Assembly: GCF_015356115.1 (NCBI RefSeq)
Contig: NZ_CP063056.1
Span: 310,001-374,000, forward strand
Direction of reading: 5' to 3'
Length of the DNA: 64,000 nucleotides
Source: Rodentibacter haemolyticus
Lineage (GTDB): Bacteria; Pseudomonadota; Gammaproteobacteria; Enterobacterales; Pasteurellaceae
Shown: in pieces, positions 8,273-16,781 of the stretch
Numbering within the stretch: the stretch's first letter is position 1
How the letters are laid out: each line of letters starts with the position of its first letter
Notes under the pieces: model-generated
The model's database searches: none
The model's input: only the letters and a program-made list of their open reading frames with translations
What the model was told of the DNA's origin: nothing
Program-made: the position numbers and the translations under genes

Positions 8273-9736
8273 TTAATCTAAATGCTTACGATTTGAGGCA
8301 TTGTGATATTTCACCTTCCGTGCTGCCTCGTCATAGTCAATCGCTAATTCTTTTGTGATATGGATCCCAATCGTTTTACCCGGCGGCACATAAATCGCAT
8401 CAAACATTTGGCCAAAACGCTCCCTTATCCAGGTTGCGGTTTCATTTAATCCCCCGGCAAGCCCCTGTCCTAAAATATATTTACCCTGTTGCCCTGTCAC
8501 TGCACCGACTACCGAACCGCCCTCTACCACAGTCGTTGTTTGACCTTGTGCAAGACTTTGTGCCGCAGCACTCGCACCGGATAATAAAAATTGTGTACTC
8601 AGGTATTCAGGTGCATTGGTTTTACGTTCTCCCGGTATACAAGTCACCCCTTGAGGATCAGATAACCAACCAATCCCCTCATTATCCGAATCTTGTTTTA
8701 CCGTACCGTTTTTTTGATTATTTGGAAGGGAGACAATACGCCCGTCTTGGAAGATAAAAGTCATTGATGTGACTTTTCCCCGCACACAAGAAAGCGTCCA
8801 ATCACCACTGACCGTCCCCGAAATAACTGCTTCTTGAACATCCGGTAACTCAATACCGTTGGCTAATAAATTTTCGCGCCCAATCATTGCTTTAAACGGG
8901 AAAGGATCAGTCAGTGAACCACCTAAAGGAATACGTCCAATAAGTGCAGTCAACGCAACCGCACCCACAAGTGTCGCATTTGCCGGAATGGTGTAATAAG
9001 GTGTTGCTTTTGCTTTATCTTGAGCAATTTGTTTTCCTCGAGTGACTTCATCTGCCGCTTTTCCAACAATACTTTCATCTAGTTTTTTAAATAAATTAGG
9101 AAAAAAAGGCACCGCACCGGTTGTATTTGCTTCAACCACTTTGCCGGATTGATCTTTATATTGCAGATCATCCGGATTAACCCAATGCACCCCATCTAAA
9201 CCAACCGAATTCGTGTCATTCATTACAGGTGATATATTTTTCCCCTCACGCCCTAAACCAATCGGTAGCTCACTATTATTACTCTTATGAATGTTCTCAC
9301 TGGCGTTTGAATCTAATTTTGATGCCATCATTGATTCAAGTTTCTGTTGCATACTATTAAGTCGAGATTGAAATGAAGCTTCAAGCTCACGTTGACGTTC
9401 CTGTACCGCTTCATTAATACGCGTGTTTATCTCAAGCGGATCGCCTTGATTTCTTTTTAACATCGCATTTTCACGACGAGTTTTCTCCATTTCTGTTTTG
9501 GCTTTTTTCACCTCACTGAGTAATGTTTTAAGCGTATCATGTGGTGTATCGCCATCTTTGAGATTGAGATCCCGTCGCTCCTCATCGGTCAAATCAAAAA
9601 CAATGGATCCATCCGGTGTGGCAGAAATATCTTCTTGTTTTGCCTTTTTCGCGACAAAAACAGCGATAGCAATAAAGCCAAAAATAGCGATAGGCACACC
9701 AAATTTAAGTAATTTATTTGATTTATTCTCAGCCAT
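8273..9736 (-). CDS. TraB/VirB10-like core-complex protein (TIGR03752 family)
   Basis: 487 residues: a short cytoplasmic N-terminus, one transmembrane segment (about residues 11-27), a long coiled coil (about 75-150, rich in Glu, Lys and Arg), a linker, and a C-terminal beta-rich domain (about 250-450) like the VirB10/TraB domain that spans the periplasm and contacts the outer membrane. The ATG has GAGGTGAAAT upstream. It lies between the TraK-like and TraV-like genes, the position of traB in F-type clusters. Assignment rests on family resemblance and order. Confidence 0.88.
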   Translation of the reverse strand: MAENKSNKLLKFGVPIAIFGFIAIAVFVAKKAKQEDISATPDGSIVFDLTDEERRDLNLKDGDTPHDTLKTLLSEVKKAKTEMEKTRRENAMLKRNQGDPLEINTRINEAVQERQRELEASFQSRLNSMQQKLESMMASKLDSNASENIHKSNNSELPIGLGREGKNISPVMNDTNSVGLDGVHWVNPDDLQYKDQSGKVVEANTTGAVPFFPNLFKKLDESIVGKAADEVTRGKQIAQDKAKATPYYTIPANATLVGAVALTALIGRIPLGGSLTDPFPFKAMIGRENLLANGIELPDVQEAVISGTVSGDWTLSCVRGKVTSMTFIFQDGRIVSLPNNQKNGTVKQDSDNEGIGWLSDPQGVTCIPGERKTNAPEYLSTQFLLSGASAAAQSLAQGQTTTVVEGGSVVGAVTGQQGKYILGQGLAGGLNETATWIRERFGQMFDAIYVPPGKTIGIHITKELAIDYDEAARKVKYHNASNRKHLD

Positions 9737-9745
9737 ATTTCACCT

Positions 9746-10630
9746 CTATGGTTGAACCTTAACGGTTTTCTTTACAATTTTCTTAGTAGATGATTTTGAC
9801 CCGGTATTAAGCGGTACAATGGCCTTACTCACATCCCCTTCCGTCACCAGATACACCGTGGTTGTATCATTGAGCGAACCATATTCACCAATCCAGCCGT
9901 GTTGAAAACTCGCCGCATAAAAACGCCCTTGAAGATAGCGGGGATCTAAATCTACGCGAAACGGTTCCAAGTGTTGTATTTTAACGGCGGTAACGACCAT
10001 GCCATCCAACCCCCAGCTTTCCAGTGGCGTGGCACGTACTTTTAAATTAGGGAGTAATGTGGGTAACGATTTAGGCAATTTCATTGCAACCCGTCGTACA
10101 CCGGGCAGGGGTTCGACTGTCCGCAATGGTGCATAAAGAGACTGTGCGGCATAACGGACAAGGGCTGCGGGAACAGGCAATGCACTACGTACTTGATTAC
10201 TATCATCACCTACGGCATCGGATATATCAGGTTGATTTGCGCCTTGACTAGACTGCACTTCTTCATCAAAAATAATACGGATATTATCCGGTTTACGTTG
10301 TCCCTCAATTGCTTTAATATCAAGTAAGACATTCTGTCCGCCGCCCATCTCCCGTAATTGAATTCGATGTGAATCAAAAGGTGCTAATGCGGTCAAATAA
10401 ACTGCACCGCCCATACTTTGTACACGTAGCTTACCTTGTAAACTTTGAGGAAATCCCACCTGAACATTTTTATCGACAAAGATGAGCCGTTCCTTATTGG
10501 TGACAAGATCGATTGCCAAGGGTGTTCTTTCCCATTTCATTAAAATCTCTGCTTGGGTCTGAATGGGATAAGCAGAAAAAAGTGCGGTCGAAATAGCGAA
10601 GATTTTGAGTAAAAAGACTGATTTTTTCAT
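9746..10630 (-). CDS. TraK/VirB9-like periplasmic protein (TIGR03749 family)
   Basis: 294 residues from the ATG at 10630, where a signal peptide begins (MKKSVFLLKIFA, cleavage near TQAE); upstream in-frame starts would bury the signal and overlap the preceding gene. The rest is beta-rich and periplasmic. Position between TraE-like and TraB-like genes matches TraK/VirB9, which joins the outer-membrane part of the T4SS core. A DNA uptake sequence lies in the signal-peptide region (10580-10588). Confidence 0.86.
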   Translation of the reverse strand: MKKSVFLLKIFAISTALFSAYPIQTQAEILMKWERTPLAIDLVTNKERLIFVDKNVQVGFPQSLQGKLRVQSMGGAVYLTALAPFDSHRIQLREMGGGQNVLLDIKAIEGQRKPDNIRIIFDEEVQSSQGANQPDISDAVGDDSNQVRSALPVPAALVRYAAQSLYAPLRTVEPLPGVRRVAMKLPKSLPTLLPNLKVRATPLESWGLDGMVVTAVKIQHLEPFRVDLDPRYLQGRFYAASFQHGWIGEYGSLNDTTTVYLVTEGDVSKAIVPLNTGSKSSTKKIVKKTVKVQP

Positions 10631-10637
10631 ATAAAAC

Positions 10638-11288
10638 CTACTGTTGTTCTTTCTCTTGTTCACGATATTCAATAAGTTTTGGTGAGCTACGGTAGCAATC
10701 AATAGCAAGCCCCCATGGATTCATCTCCGGATTTAAGTCATAGCGTACAACATGCAAGGGATAGCGAACTAAAACCCGTTTCACCGGATTATCTAAGAAG
10801 TATTCGTCCGTACTTAAATCAAGGGTAACATCCCAATCATCTTTACTATTGACTTTCACGCGAGATTGAGAAAACCCCCGACCGGGAATTTCATAAACGC
10901 CACGCACACGATCCCGTAATTCCCCTAAGGTGTTACGTCTTTCATAATCTTCTAAAAAGAAATTCTTACATTGGGGTGTTAAATAGGGTGTTAATGCTTC
11001 AATATTTTTCTTGTAATCTACACGCCCATCGGTTGGCCAACGATTAAGTTGTTGAAAAATATAAAAGGAAAAAGAATAGACGGATGCAGGCGGAATTTCC
11101 CACCAAGCCTTTGTTGAACCGGCACGTAAATCCGGCGGCATGTGAATCGTTAAATTATCCGGTGATTTGTGCCAACCATAGCCTAATCCTAGGCAAACAA
11201 TAAGAAGTCCTGCAATCACTATGCGAAGTGAATTAATGTGGGCGCGCTCATTACTTAGCGCATTTTTAAATTTACTTAATACCTTCAT
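10638..11288 (-). CDS. TraE/VirB8-like inner-membrane protein (TIGR03746 family)
   Basis: 216 residues with one N-terminal transmembrane segment (about residues 21-40) and a periplasmic domain with Trp/Tyr-rich strands, as in VirB8/TraE scaffold proteins (PFL_4703 family in ICEs). The start overlaps the stop of the preceding gene (TAATG at 11286-11290), which indicates coupled translation. Confidence 0.85.
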   Translation of the reverse strand: MKVLSKFKNALSNERAHINSLRIVIAGLLIVCLGLGYGWHKSPDNLTIHMPPDLRAGSTKAWWEIPPASVYSFSFYIFQQLNRWPTDGRVDYKKNIEALTPYLTPQCKNFFLEDYERRNTLGELRDRVRGVYEIPGRGFSQSRVKVNSKDDWDVTLDLSTDEYFLDNPVKRVLVRYPLHVVRYDLNPEMNPWGLAIDCYRSSPKLIEYREQEKEQQ

Positions 11289-11656
11289 TAGAAATGCCCT
11301 TTTTTACGGGAACGATGAATTGACCAATAAGATGCTTCTGTTACAAATTTAGAAGGGGAACGTTTAAATTCAATAAAACGTTCAAACCAAGTATCAGGAC
11401 GCCCCCTTTTTAAACGAGAGATATACATGCCTCCGATACGAATGCTGAGATACCCTACGATTCCCATACCGAGAAGAATGATGTAAAGCCCTAAATTAAA
11501 CAAGAGCACAAAAAATCCCCCTATCACGCCACCTATCACCGCACCTATTGCTACAACAATAAAAAGTTCGGACATCGTCATTCCTCTAAAGACAGTAGGT
11601 TGGCGATTTATCCGTTCGGGAATAAATTGGATGGTTGAGTTTGAATGCTCTTGCAT
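11288..11656 (-). CDS. TraL/VirB3-like membrane protein (TIGR03750 family)
   Basis: 122 residues. A soluble N-terminus (about 25 residues) precedes two adjacent hydrophobic segments (about 30-50 and 52-72) and a basic C-terminus. This is the layout of TIGR03750 proteins and of TraL/VirB3, which works with the VirB4 ATPase in pilus assembly. It sits between the pilin-like and TraE-like genes and is coupled to the latter. Confidence 0.82.
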   Translation of the reverse strand: MQEHSNSTIQFIPERINRQPTVFRGMTMSELFIVVAIGAVIGGVIGGFFVLLFNLGLYIILLGMGIVGYLSIRIGGMYISRLKRGRPDTWFERFIEFKRSPSKFVTEASYWSIHRSRKKGHF

Positions 11657-11666
11657 GATGCTATTC

Positions 11667-12029
11667 CTATAAAATATCGGTAGCCTTAGTAATAAGCCAA
11701 ATCACAATAATAATGAGAGCAACACCCACCGCACAAATCATCCCGAAGTCACCCCAGGTTTTCTTACCGGCTCGAACTTCACGGAATGTTTCAATTGCAG
11801 CACCAGCCACACTGAAAAACAGCCAAGCACAAATAATTAAACCACCAAGTATCGCAATATCGTAACCATAGTTCTTAATCGTAGCTAAAATACCATCCCC
11901 TTCCCCTCGACTAGGCGGTTCCATTTTAGGAAGGTCAGCTAAGGCGGAATTTGCGAAGAAAGAAGATAAAATCACCACAGCATTTGTTGGGTTAGCATAT
12001 TTTTTGACAAAATGTTTTATTTTGTTCAT
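11667..12029 (-). CDS. TIGR03745 family ICE membrane protein, pilin-like position
   Basis: 120 residues: signal-like N-terminus ending near NSALA, then two hydrophobic segments (about 50-73 and 95-115) separated by a short polar loop. The two-helix layout and location before a TraL-like gene match TraA/VirB2 pilins, and TIGR03745 proteins occupy this place in ICEs of this class. The pilin role is inferred. Confidence 0.82.
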   Translation of the reverse strand: MNKIKHFVKKYANPTNAVVILSSFFANSALADLPKMEPPSRGEGDGILATIKNYGYDIAILGGLIICAWLFFSVAGAAIETFREVRAGKKTWGDFGMICAVGVALIIIVIWLITKATDIL

Positions 12030-12062
12030 AGATGATTCCTTAACTAAGTGTAATTCATAGAT

Positions 12063-12305
12063 CTAATGCAATAAAAAATAACCAATGATGAATAAAAACA
12101 AGAGACTTCGAACTATTAAACCGCCGAAGGTCGGGATTTTCATATTTCCTTCACGTAAATCCTTGAAAGCATTCACCCAAATATAGGCTATGGCTAAAAA
12201 TATGACGGCAAAGATTAACCCAATAATCACCCCATGAAGATCGGTTGCTTCAACACCGGAACCGGCTTTAAACGCTGAATGAACGGAAGAACTTTTGTCC
12301 GACAT
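12063..12305 (-). CDS. TIGR03758 family ICE protein
   Basis: 80 residues with two transmembrane segments (about 25-45 and 60-78) and no signal peptide. The family is found next to the TIGR03745 and RAQPRD genes in GI-type T4SS clusters; its exact role is not known to me. It is separated by 2 bp from the RAQPRD gene upstream. Confidence 0.82.
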   Translation of the reverse strand: MSDKSSSVHSAFKAGSGVEATDLHGVIIGLIFAVIFLAIAYIWVNAFKDLREGNMKIPTFGGLIVRSLLFLFIIGYFLLH

Positions 12306-12307
12306 AT

Positions 12308-12619
12308 TTAATTTTTCCGTACTTTATCGTAGTAACCGGAAAGTGTTTTTAATTTACGTGGATCACGCGGTTGAGCTCGATCACCGTTAATGTAGAGGTT
12401 AATCCCAACCTTGACGGTATTAATATCTTGATGAGCCTTTTGGTAATCAAAATAGAGTCGACTTTTAAGCCCAGCATTCGCACTTTTTTGAGCTCGAACT
12501 AAGGCTTGTTTAGCCGACTCAAGTTGTCTCATTGCTTGTTCTAATTCACTCGTTTCATCGGCATAAGCTACCGTTGAACAGGCAAGTGAAAAAAGAAAAA
12601 TAAAGACGGGATTACGCAT
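12308..12619 (-). CDS. RAQPRD family ICE protein
   Basis: 103 residues with an N-terminal signal peptide (cleavage near AYADE) and the family's name-giving hexapeptide RAQPRD at about residues 83-88. The middle is helical and rich in Ala, Gln and Lys. It is a periplasmic component of the ICE conjugation machinery of unknown role and starts the second half of the T4SS operon. The restriction-modification insert lies just upstream, so its transcription may depend on read-through or on a promoter in the 411-bp gap. Confidence 0.92.
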   Translation of the reverse strand: MRNPVFIFLFSLACSTVAYADETSELEQAMRQLESAKQALVRAQKSANAGLKSRLYFDYQKAHQDINTVKVGINLYINGDRAQPRDPRKLKTLSGYYDKVRKN

Positions 12620-12772
12620 AAATTTCTTGCTCCAAAGGTTAATTTTATTGCAAAGAAATAATGCAAAATTTGGGAAAGAATTGTAATGAGAAATCCTATT
12701 GAGGAATTGGAGGATTTTTTAATAAGAAAAGCTGATCTATGGTGATATCAGCTGGGTAAATAAATAAGAATA

Positions 12773-12922
12773 TTAAAAACTAGTTAAAGGAACATAACGA
12801 TAGGTTTTATCGCTAAGAAAAACATCAATCATTGATGATTCAAGTTCTTCAAGATAATTTATACTTTTAACATCATCTGAAACACTTAAACTCAGTTTTA
12901 AATAAGTGTTAAAAAGGACAGA
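12773..12922 (-). pseudogene. C-terminal gene remnant beside the RM insert
   Basis: Within the 411-bp gap between the restriction endonuclease and the RAQPRD gene, the minus strand stays open for 49 codons and ends ...DVFLSDKTYRYVPLTSF-stop. It has protein-like composition but no start at its 5' end. It looks like the tail of a gene cut when the restriction-modification genes entered, or a decayed passenger. I do not recognise the family. Confidence 0.35.
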
Positions 12923-12990
12923 TTAATCAAAGCAATAGTAGCTCTCGCTTTTATAGACTGAGTTTTAAGATTTGATTAATCTTAAATTAA

Positions 12991-13017
12991 GAGCAAGGTA
13001 GTGTTTATCACTTGCTC
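12991..13017 (-). terminator. Hairpin after the restriction endonuclease gene
   Basis: GAGCAA and TTGCTC enclose an inner GTG-TTTAT-CAC stem just downstream of the endonuclease stop. A second inverted repeat, TTAAGATT-N5-AATCTTAA, lies at 12965-12985. There is no good T run, so a terminator role is only likely. Confidence 0.4.
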
Positions 13018-13030
13018 CCTAAATTTTCTG

Positions 13031-13981
13031 CTACTCCATGTAGGGTCCTAAAAATCTAGTTCCATTAAAATGAATCATGTGAGTTGGTGCCTCTGCAATC
13101 CACACCTCTGTTTCCCAGGCAATAACGCTTGAATATTTGGAATAAGTTTTTGAATCAGGAAAAGCCGAAACAAAAACAAGCCCAGCCGTACAATCTCTAA
13201 ATAAAGTGGTTAATTCACTATATCTTTTATGGTCAACAGGACCATGGGTTGTAACTGATTCAATTAAAAATAACCAATTCTTTTCTTGGTTATAAATAAC
13301 AACATCAGGCAATTTTCCGTGATTATCTAATTGAACCCCAAGGGATTCCAATAACTCAACATTAAAGAAACCATGTTTATCGCCAGTATCACCAACATAA
13401 ACCAGTGTTCCATTAGGCACATATCTACTACCAAAAGATACAACAATATCTTTAATTAACTGAGAATGTAAACCTGCTGAAAGCTGAATTGTTTGACCAT
13501 TGGGAATCTGCAATGGAATCATTGCCATTTCTCGCTCCCTTGCATATATCTGAGCGAGCGTCTGTCTCTGTTGTTGATAGGTATGAAGCATCCGCTCATA
13601 TTGAGCAGTTCCATAGGTCCTCAGAACTTGAAGCAAAGTTGGCTCTATCTGATATACAGCTTTGGGACTGTTTACTGCTCTATTAGGGTCATCAGGATTG
13701 TATAAACATATCCCAGCTTCAACAAACTGATGCATAGATTGCCTACGAAAAGTCTCTCTTGTATTGGGAGCATAATTCTTCCCATAATTCTGTCTTGACC
13801 ACTCCATGATTGGAGTAATGCCAACAAGTGGATTATCTGCTTGATTCCAAGATTTATTGGGGGTCATATCCAACAGGCACAGTAAACAGAGTGCGGTTCT
13901 CTCATTTTGCTGTGGTCTTGGCATTCCTAACTCAATTAAAATACTTAACGCTTGTTGCAACTTCTCATCTTGATTGCTCAA
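13031..13981 (-). CDS. BsuBI/PstI-type restriction endonuclease
   Basis: 316 residues, the usual length for this family (type IIP enzymes cutting CTGCAG). The N-terminal half resembles the winged-helix part (ALCLLCLLDMTPNKSW, NTRETFRRQ). The C-terminal half has the catalytic region: GDTGDKHGFFN, then LPDVVIY...WLFLIESVTTHGPVD, with the acidic residues of a PD-(D/E)xK-like nuclease. No ATG fits; the likely start is a TTG at 13981 overlapping the methyltransferase stop (ATTGA), preceded by GGAG. That arrangement delays endonuclease until methylase is made. Specificity for CTGCAG is inferred. An ICE site with CTGCAG exists at 17033-17038. Confidence 0.88.
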   Translation of the reverse strand: MSNQDEKLQQALSILIELGMPRPQQNERTALCLLCLLDMTPNKSWNQADNPLVGITPIMEWSRQNYGKNYAPNTRETFRRQSMHQFVEAGICLYNPDDPNRAVNSPKAVYQIEPTLLQVLRTYGTAQYERMLHTYQQQRQTLAQIYAREREMAMIPLQIPNGQTIQLSAGLHSQLIKDIVVSFGSRYVPNGTLVYVGDTGDKHGFFNVELLESLGVQLDNHGKLPDVVIYNQEKNWLFLIESVTTHGPVDHKRYSELTTLFRDCTAGLVFVSAFPDSKTYSKYSSVIAWETEVWIAEAPTHMIHFNGTRFLGPYME

Positions 13982-15405
13982 TTCATTACTCCTGCTAATA
14001 GTGTATCAATTTGTTCTTGATTCATTTTTGTCCGATAAGACTTCCCAAGTTCATGCAGTATTTTCATTGAAGGATAATGCATATTTTTCAAGTCAGTTGC
14101 ATTAACTTGGGTATGTCCTGAAAAAACCCTAAAATGGTCATTAAGTGCAGTACTATTAAGAAAACAAGCAAGTCCCATTGCTGTTTCTTTATCAAAACCA
14201 CGTTTCTTAATGTGAAATACATTCCAATGGTTTTCAAATCCTATCCATTGTTTTCCTATCTCATCAGGGTTAACGACATATGCAACAACTCGTCTTTTTT
14301 CCTCTTTTGCTGAAAATCTTTTAACAATTACATAATATCCATTATTAGGCAATAGCCATTTTTGAGATTCAGGAGAAACAATAATAGCATTAGGTTTTTT
14401 ATGTTCTTTTGGATATTGTAGCCGTCCATTAGCAAAATGGTGTGGATAAAGCAAAGGAACTGCATCGTCAGTCAGTTGTTGTTGAAGATATTGTTTCATT
14501 CTAAAATCAACAACAGGACCTGTACTAACATTTAATCCCAGTTCCGAAAGAGAGGCTTGAAACATATTATTGTCAATTTGTATTTCATCAGTAGGAATGC
14601 GAATAAATAGCTCCATATCATTTGGCTTTACCACATTATGAAATTGAACTAGATTTTGTCTGAGATCATAAAACCCACTGTCATTGGATTGAGAAATAAC
14701 AACACAATTCTGTTGTTTGCCTTTTCTAATTTTTAGAATAATATTTTCCTGTAAAACATCATCATCTTTAAAAGCACTGTTTCTACTTTTAAAGATATGA
14801 ATGTGCTCAATAGAACATTCTTTCAGTAGAAGCTCTCTGAAAGGTTTATAATATGGACCATTACAAAAAGATCTTGGAATAATAGCAACAACTTGCCCAT
14901 TTTCTTGCATTAACATAATAGTTAATGCAAGAAATGCGGAATATAAGTTAACCGTTTCAATTCCAATTTTTCTTAATTCTTTTCTATGCTTTGAACTACT
15001 GCTTATCTTTTTATATGGTGGATTAATAATGGCATGAGTGTATCTTTCACCACTATCAGATAAAATATTTTCAACTGCATCAAAAATAAAATCTTTCGTA
15101 TGTATAGAAAATTGAATATTCATTGATTTCATGTTTACTTCTAATTGCTCTTGCATGATGGGATCTATTTCCCACAAGTCAGCCAGTGAAATATTTTTTA
15201 GCTTTTTTACAGCAGAAATGGAAAGAGAACCAATACCTGCGCCACAATCAAGTAACTTAACTGCTGACGTATTATTATCAAATAAATTTGCCATAAAATC
15301 AGCTATCACACTTGGAGTCATGAATTGAGCATACTTTGATTTATTATAAGGATTGAGAGATTTATTGATTTTTAATCTAATATCGTCAATTAAAGTATTA
15401 TCCAT
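13978..15405 (-). CDS. Type II N6-adenine DNA methyltransferase (partner of the BsuBI/PstI-type enzyme)
   Basis: 475 residues. An N-terminal motif (YAQFMTPSVIADFM, about residues 25-38) and motif I (LLDCGAGIGSLS, about 50-61) bind S-adenosylmethionine; motif IV is NPPYKK near residue 127, typical of adenine-N6 methylases. The C-terminal half carries the target recognition region. The gene has a strong ribosome site (AAGGAGG) and overlaps the endonuclease gene by 4 bp. The 318-bp gap upstream probably holds its promoter. The pair sits inside the conjugation operon between TIGR03747 and RAQPRD genes, which are neighbours in related ICEs, so it is an insertion that protects ICE and host. Confidence 0.9.
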   Translation of the reverse strand: MDNTLIDDIRLKINKSLNPYNKSKYAQFMTPSVIADFMANLFDNNTSAVKLLDCGAGIGSLSISAVKKLKNISLADLWEIDPIMQEQLEVNMKSMNIQFSIHTKDFIFDAVENILSDSGERYTHAIINPPYKKISSSSKHRKELRKIGIETVNLYSAFLALTIMLMQENGQVVAIIPRSFCNGPYYKPFRELLLKECSIEHIHIFKSRNSAFKDDDVLQENIILKIRKGKQQNCVVISQSNDSGFYDLRQNLVQFHNVVKPNDMELFIRIPTDEIQIDNNMFQASLSELGLNVSTGPVVDFRMKQYLQQQLTDDAVPLLYPHHFANGRLQYPKEHKKPNAIIVSPESQKWLLPNNGYYVIVKRFSAKEEKRRVVAYVVNPDEIGKQWIGFENHWNVFHIKKRGFDKETAMGLACFLNSTALNDHFRVFSGHTQVNATDLKNMHYPSMKILHELGKSYRTKMNQEQIDTLLAGVMN

Positions 15406-15723
15406 TTTCCCTCCTTTAAATCAGCAATACAGGGTGTTCGTAATTTCAACAGTTCTACTTTGACAGAATGTATTGCAAATATCTTTTTGAGATGAGTAAC
15501 TCACTCTATTCAATATAGATGCGATATAACGATTTCGTAATAAAGCTCTTACCGCTCGTTAGCCCCAACGATGACAGTAAAAGGGTGAAGGCGGAACTCA
15601 GCAGATTTCATCTTGCTAAAATTTTGGATATGTAAATCAATTCTCATCTTTTCTCAATATAAACAAATTACTTACTCCCATTTTATGCTTGTAAAGCCTT
15701 TAAGTAAAGACAAACGCTCCCTA
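15406..15723. other. 318-bp gap upstream of the restriction-modification genes
   Basis: No open frame with coding character is visible. It must hold the promoter for the methyltransferase. An inverted repeat GCAATACA (about 15431) and TGTATTGC (about 15467) lies shortly before the methylase gene and could be an autoregulatory site or boundary of the insert. No tRNA, IS end or long repeat is seen. Confidence 0.4.
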
Positions 15724-16413
15724 TCATAAATGTTTCTTGAAATTCGCTGCGGTAAAAGAAATCATCAACCCAAATAACACTGCTGATGGAATTAAAATGA
15801 AGTTTGGATGAATAGAAAAAGGAATGGAAAGATAAAGCACCCAAGCTAACAACATAACAGGAAATACGGCTCTTTTCGCATGATGGTATTTAAATGCGGA
15901 TTCACGCCCCACGCCAAAACGCCGTAAATCCCGCTGAACCAATCCATCGACAACCCCTACTAAAGCAACAAGTAAAAATAGTGGGCTGGTGAGCACAATA
16001 ATCATCAAACGAATAATGAAAGTGATAATGACATAAAGCCCTGACTCAACATAATCTTGCAGATAGTGGTAAATCCAAGCCCCCCATTCTGAACCGGACG
16101 GATTATTTAGCCATCCTTGAATACCGGTTTGCACAAATAACCAATGATGTACTTGCCCGATAATATACTCCATAAATTTAACCGGCGTGCTGTAGAGTAA
16201 ACTTTGTTGGAAATCCGTTGAAAACCATTTGAATTCATTTTGCATAACCAGCTTACTATGTAAATAACCCGGTGGTTCCCAGTATTGGAAGGCAATTCCC
16301 ACCCACTCAATGATAATACTGAGTATGAGTGAGAAAATTAACGTTCCTATCACTTTACAAGGTAGAAATTCCTTTTTCTTTGAAGAAGATGCTTCTTGTT
16401 CTTTTTCCGCCAT
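15724..16413 (-). CDS. TIGR03747 family ICE membrane protein
   Basis: 229 residues from the ATG at 16413 (AGGTGAA upstream), which overlaps the stop of the preceding gene by one base. Predicted membrane segments lie near residues 22-40, 125-160 and 185-225. This family always lies next to the TraD-like coupling protein gene in GI-type conjugation modules and is taken to work with it, though its role is unproved. It now ends before the inserted restriction-modification genes. Confidence 0.85.
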   Translation of the reverse strand: MAEKEQEASSSKKKEFLPCKVIGTLIFSLILSIIIEWVGIAFQYWEPPGYLHSKLVMQNEFKWFSTDFQQSLLYSTPVKFMEYIIGQVHHWLFVQTGIQGWLNNPSGSEWGAWIYHYLQDYVESGLYVIITFIIRLMIIVLTSPLFLLVALVGVVDGLVQRDLRRFGVGRESAFKYHHAKRAVFPVMLLAWVLYLSIPFSIHPNFILIPSAVLFGLMISFTAANFKKHL

Positions 16414-16775
16414 TAATTCACCTTTTGTTGTGAAAGTCGCTGACATTGCACTAATATGTCACCGGGATATTGCCGTGTAAAACGTAACCAGAAACTAAAA
16501 TATTCCTCCGGTAATGCAGTATCTTCAGGAATTTTTTCATCATGGCTCCATATTTCAATACCATATTGCTCTAAATAATGATCGAGTTGATGTAATGACC
16601 ATTGATGTTTTTTCCATGCGGGAAAAATGGTTTCCGCAAAAAAGACGAGCCTTTCATTATCAAATATTCCCACTGAAGAAGCACCTAAAGGTGCCCCCAT
16701 ATCAATGTCTAAATTCACGTAACAATCCGGTATCTCGGTAATTCGCATTTCCATTTTTGTATTTTCCGTTGTCAT
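16413..16775 (-). CDS. Hypothetical protein between traD and the TIGR03747 gene
   Basis: 120 residues, soluble and acidic, no signal peptide. Trp-rich segments (FPAWKKHQWSLHQLDHYL, YFSFWLRF) suggest a compact fold. It follows traD by 6 bp and is coupled to the next gene through TAATG, so it is co-expressed with the coupling protein. The ribosome site is weak, consistent with coupling to traD. I do not recognise the family. Confidence 0.65.
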   Translation of the reverse strand: MTTENTKMEMRITEIPDCYVNLDIDMGAPLGASSVGIFDNERLVFFAETIFPAWKKHQWSLHQLDHYLEQYGIEIWSHDEKIPEDTALPEEYFSFWLRFTRQYPGDILVQCQRLSQQKVN

Positions 16776-16781
16776 TTTTTT

